Shown: in pieces, positions 61,190 through 64,000 of the stretch | Layout of the letters: the number at the start of each line of letters is the position of its first letter | How positions within the stretch are numbered: position 1 is the stretch's first letter | Assembly: GCF_027912495.1 (NCBI RefSeq) | Contig: NZ_CP115463.1 | Span: 1,387,501 to 1,451,500, forward strand | Length of the DNA: 64,000 nt | Source: Caulobacter sp. NIBR1757 | Lineage (GTDB): Bacteria; Pseudomonadota; Alphaproteobacteria; Caulobacterales; Caulobacteraceae | Direction of reading: 5' to 3' | Made by a program: the position numbers and the translations under genes | Notes under the pieces: model-generated | The model's input: the letters and a program-made list of their open reading frames with translations, nothing else | Told to the model about the DNA's origin: nothing | Databases searched by the model: none

Positions 61190-63325
61190 TCAATCCATCA
61201 GTTGGCGTGACAGGTACACATAGTGCATGGCCCAGCGCCTGGCGTTGGCCCTGGGATCGGCGCCGTTGGCGTGACCCCCATCGAGGTTCTCGTAATAGAG
61301 ATAGGGCGCGCCCAGCGCCGACAGGCGGGCCGCGAACTTGCGGGCGTGGCCGGGGTGGACGCGGTCGTCCTTGGTCGAGGTGGTGATGTAGGCCAGCGGG
61401 TATTTCACGCCGGGCTTCAGGTTCTGATAGGGGCTGTAGGCCGCGATCCAGGCCGCTTCCTCGGGAATCTTCGGATCGCCGTACTCGCCGATCCAGGAGG
61501 CGCCGGCCGGCAGCTTGTCGTAGCGCAGCATGTCGAGCAGCGGGCTCTCGACCACCACGGCGTTCCACAGCTCCGGCCGCTGGGTCAGCGCCACGCCCAT
61601 CAAGAGGCCGCCGTTGGAGCGGCCGTAGGCGCCCAGGCGCCGGGGGCTGGTGACCCCGTCCTTGATCAGCGCCTCGGCCACGGCGAAGTAGTCGTCATAG
61701 GCCCGCTGGCGGTTCTGTTTCAGCGCCGCCTCGTGCCAGGCCGGTCCGAACTCGCCGCCGCCGCGGATATTGGCCACCGCATAGGCGCCGCCGCGTTCCA
61801 GCCACAGCTTGCCGACGATCGGGTCATAGACCGGCAGCTTCGACAGCTGGAAGCCGCCATAGGCGTGCAGCAGGGTCGGGGCCTGGCCGTTCATGGCCAG
61901 GTCCTTCTTGCGCACCAGGAAGTAGGGGATGGCGGCGCCGTCCTTGCTGATCGCCGTCTTCTGCTCGACCATCAGGTCGTCGGCGTTGAAGCGGGCCGGC
62001 AGCATCTTGATCGGCTTAGACAGCGGCGTCGAACCCACCCCCAGTTTCAGGGTCGTGGGGGTGAGGAAGGTCTCCTCGGTGTAGAAGACGTCGTCGCCCT
62101 TGTCGGCCGTGCTGACGATGGAGATGGCGGCGTTGTCGGCCCCCAGATAGCGCTGCATCAGCCAGACGCCCTGGGTCTGATTGAAGGTGACCAGCGAGCC
62201 CCGCACATTATTGTACAGCACCGCCACCACGCGGTTGTCGGTCACCCGGATCTGGTCGCGGTCGAGCGCGATGCGGTCCTTGGGCTCGAACACCACCTGG
62301 GCGATGGGCTTGCGCGGCAGGTTGCGGTTCTGCGGCTGCGGGGCGAACTGGCTGGCCAGCATGGTCGGCGCATCGACCGCCAGCACCGAGCCGGCCTTGT
62401 AGGCGGCGCCCTTCCAGACCCAGTCCTGCTGGATGGAGACGATCAGCCGGCCATTGACCAGGCCATGGACGTTCGACCGCGTCGGCAGCATCAGCCGCTG
62501 GGTCTGCAGCTGATCGTTGACCACGAACCAGGCGGTGTTGAAGAAGTCGAGCCCCAGCCCGACGAGGACCAGCTTGTTGCCCTTGGCGTCCTTGAGGACG
62601 TCCGGCGAGACGCTGACGTGGCGGGTCTCGCCCTCGAACACCGTTTTGGCGGCGGTCAGCGGCTGGCCCCGACCCAGCACCTTGATGATCCGCCCGTAGC
62701 CGCTGTCGGTCAGGCTGCCCGGACCCCAGTCGCGGGTCAGGATCAGCCGGTCATCGTCCAGCCATTCGATGTTCTGCTTGCCCTCGGCCAGCCGGAAGCC
62801 GCCGGCCACGAACTTTTTCGAGGCGAGATCAAACTCCCGCACCTCGACCGCGTCCTTGCCGCCGTTCGACAGCGACACCAGGCAGCGGTCATAGGCGGGC
62901 GAGCGGCAGGTCGAGCCCTTCCAGATCCAGTTGGCCTTCTCGGCGGCGCTCAGCGCATCGAGGTCCAGCACCGTCTCCCAGACCGGATCGGCGCTGCGAT
63001 AGCTCTCCAGCGTCGTGCGCCGCCAGATGCCGCGCACATGCTCGGCGTCCTGCCAGAAATTGTAGACCGCCGTGCCGATGAACTCCGGCGTCGGAATGCG
63101 GTCCTTCGCCGACAGCACGGCCAGCGCCTCGTCGTGCAGGGTCTTGTAGCGCCCATCGCCGGTCAGCACCGGCTCGGCCCTGGCATTCTCGCCCTTTACC
63201 CAATCGAGCGCCTTGGGCCCCTCGACCGCCTCCAGCCACTGGAAGGGATCGGTCTGGGCGACCGCGACGGCGGCCGAGGCCAACAGCGCAAGGCCGGCAA
63301 GCGCGGCAAGGCGGAACGAACGCAT
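61190..63325 (-). CDS. Exported prolyl oligopeptidase-family serine peptidase (S9A), copy 1
   Basis: This 711-residue protein has a signal peptide (MRSFRLAALAGLALLASAAVAVAQ) followed by TDPFQWLEAVEGPKALDWV. The propeller is followed by the hydrolase domain with Ser in GAYGRSNGGLLMG near residue 570, Asp in STKDDRVHPGHARK and His in ENLDGGHANGAD. It resembles its downstream neighbour throughout (FWQDAEHVRGIWRRTTLESYR in both), so the pair arose by tandem duplication. GGGGAAG precedes ATG 63325. Confidence 0.93.
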   Translation of the reverse strand: MRSFRLAALAGLALLASAAVAVAQTDPFQWLEAVEGPKALDWVKGENARAEPVLTGDGRYKTLHDEALAVLSAKDRIPTPEFIGTAVYNFWQDAEHVRGIWRRTTLESYRSADPVWETVLDLDALSAAEKANWIWKGSTCRSPAYDRCLVSLSNGGKDAVEVREFDLASKKFVAGGFRLAEGKQNIEWLDDDRLILTRDWGPGSLTDSGYGRIIKVLGRGQPLTAAKTVFEGETRHVSVSPDVLKDAKGNKLVLVGLGLDFFNTAWFVVNDQLQTQRLMLPTRSNVHGLVNGRLIVSIQQDWVWKGAAYKAGSVLAVDAPTMLASQFAPQPQNRNLPRKPIAQVVFEPKDRIALDRDQIRVTDNRVVAVLYNNVRGSLVTFNQTQGVWLMQRYLGADNAAISIVSTADKGDDVFYTEETFLTPTTLKLGVGSTPLSKPIKMLPARFNADDLMVEQKTAISKDGAAIPYFLVRKKDLAMNGQAPTLLHAYGGFQLSKLPVYDPIVGKLWLERGGAYAVANIRGGGEFGPAWHEAALKQNRQRAYDDYFAVAEALIKDGVTSPRRLGAYGRSNGGLLMGVALTQRPELWNAVVVESPLLDMLRYDKLPAGASWIGEYGDPKIPEEAAWIAAYSPYQNLKPGVKYPLAYITTSTKDDRVHPGHARKFAARLSALGAPYLYYENLDGGHANGADPRANARRWAMHYVYLSRQLMD

Positions 63326-63428
63326 GAAAGACTTCCCCGGGGGACTCTGGCCCGAAAGCAGGAACCGGGGAGCATAAGGGCCCCCGTGGCGGGAGCAAGG
63401 CGGCAGATGTCGTGCGCAGCCCCTGTCT

Positions 63429-63560
63429 GTCATCCCGGCCGTAGGGCGTAGCCCGGAGAGCCGGGACCCAGGGGCCGCACGCACCGGCGAGGGCAGCTGC
63501 GCCGACGGCGCCCTGTCCCTCCTGGGTCCCGGATCGTCCCTTCGGGCCGTCCGGGATGAC
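63429..63560. repeat. Palindromic repeat, family C, long copy
   Basis: The element runs from GTCATCCCGGCC to CCGTCCGGGATGAC with inner GGGACCCAGG and CCTGGGTCCC arms. It ends 6 bp before the DUF3297 stop codon and fills most of 63326-63566, where no gene is seen. Confidence 0.78.
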
Positions 63561-63566
63561 GGTGTG

Positions 63567-63806
63567 TTATTCGTTTGGCTTGATGTAGGGCTCGACCGGG
63601 CCCGACAGCTTGATGGTCATCGGGTTGCCCTTGCGGTCGACCTTGTTGCCGACGGCGACCTTCACCCAGCCTTCGCTGACGCAGTACTCGTCGACGTTGG
63701 TCTTTTCCTCGCCGCGGAACTTGATGCCGATCCCCTGCTGCAGAAGCTCCTCGTTGTAGAAGGGGCTGCGCGGGTTGGTGCAGAGGCGGTCGGGAAGGTC
63801 GGCCAT
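63567..63806 (-). CDS. DUF3297 family protein
   Basis: This 79-residue protein reads MADLPDRLCTNPRSPFYNEELLQQGIGIKFRGEEKTNVDEYCVSEGWVKVAVGNKVDRKGNPMTIKLSGPVEPYIK, matching the small DUF3297 family found in proteobacteria. It has been loosely labelled glutathione peroxidase in databases, but no catalytic site is evident. ATG at 63806 starts the conserved part. No functional context. Confidence 0.85.
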   Translation of the reverse strand: MADLPDRLCTNPRSPFYNEELLQQGIGIKFRGEEKTNVDEYCVSEGWVKVAVGNKVDRKGNPMTIKLSGPVEPYIKPNE

Positions 63807-63858
63807 GATACGTCTCGATAGAGGTGAGGCGCGGTTGATAGCCGCCCTTCCTCCATCT

Positions 63859-63975
63859 GTCATCCTCCGGCCGCGCAGCGGACCGGGGGACCCATGGCGG
63901 CTCTGGATAGACTCCCGGCGGTTTTCACGCGGACCATTGGGTCCCCCGATCCGGCTTCGCCGGTCGGAGGATGAC
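63859..63975. repeat. Palindromic repeat, family C, copy at window end
   Basis: GTCATCCTCCGG...GGGGGACCCATGG at the left is answered by CCATTGGGTCCCCC...CGGAGGATGAC at the right, with a short middle. It is a 117-bp inverted repeat of the same general plan as the copy at 63429-63560. Nothing else is seen to the end of the window. Confidence 0.78.
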
Positions 63976-64000
63976 AGCTAGAAGGGCATTCACGTCGCGT

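Overview
The window is high-GC (roughly two thirds G+C by eye), densely coded alphaproteobacterial chromosome. The best guess is a Caulobacterales genome (Caulobacter or Phenylobacterium type). Reasons are the leuC/leuD/leuB block next to rplS-trmD-rimM-rpsP-ffh, an S16 protein with a long Ala/Glu/Pro tail, many exported peptidases, a large TonB-dependent receptor, and dispersed palindromic repeats whose ends often supply gene stop codons. This rests on gene content and style only; no database was searched.

Layout. 1-5.7 kb: Pro/Ala-rich membrane protein, long-chain acyl-CoA synthetase, small monooxygenase, GST, and a membrane protein plus winged-helix regulator pair. 5.7-7.4 kb: accessory island, an IS110-family element inserted exactly inside a REP-like repeat, followed by a DUF559 endonuclease-fold gene and an inverted REP copy. 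7.4-25 kb: M16 peptidase, bioB, amidohydrolase, M61-like protease, ahcY, pyridoxal kinase, two beta-lactamase-fold hydrolases, rarD, asd, LysR/aldo-keto reductase pair, PaaI thioesterase. 25-32 kb: leftward cluster leuC-vapB-vapC-VOC-leuD-monooxygenase-leuB-EcsC-dienelactone hydrolase. 32-41 kb: DUF885 protein, a lower-GC P-loop orphan, then rplS, trmD, rimM, rpsP and ffh, interrupted by tesB and two small genes. 41-50 kb: CYTH protein, AAA ATPase, M3 peptidase, M56/BlaI pair, murI. 50-64 kb: AhpC/AhpD/OxyR peroxide defence, M20 peptidase, His-rich PadR plus DUF2218, TonB receptor plus phytase, tandem S9A peptidases, DUF3297.

The main discovery is the mobile element at 5766-6925. Its transposase is preceded by a non-coding segment in which a bridge-RNA architecture can be read directly. 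There is a 12-bp 5' hairpin, then a target loop whose two guides match the two halves of the REP target, then a donor loop whose two guides match the element's own ends, with the CT core kept at both junctions. The DUF559 gene beside it lies inside an inverted REP pair, while two other REP pairs (10.4 and 38.5 kb) are empty. This raises the possibility that the empty pairs are non-autonomous relatives.

At least four families of palindromic repeats fill most intergenic spaces longer than about 100 bp. No tRNA, rRNA, CRISPR array, prophage or replication origin was seen.
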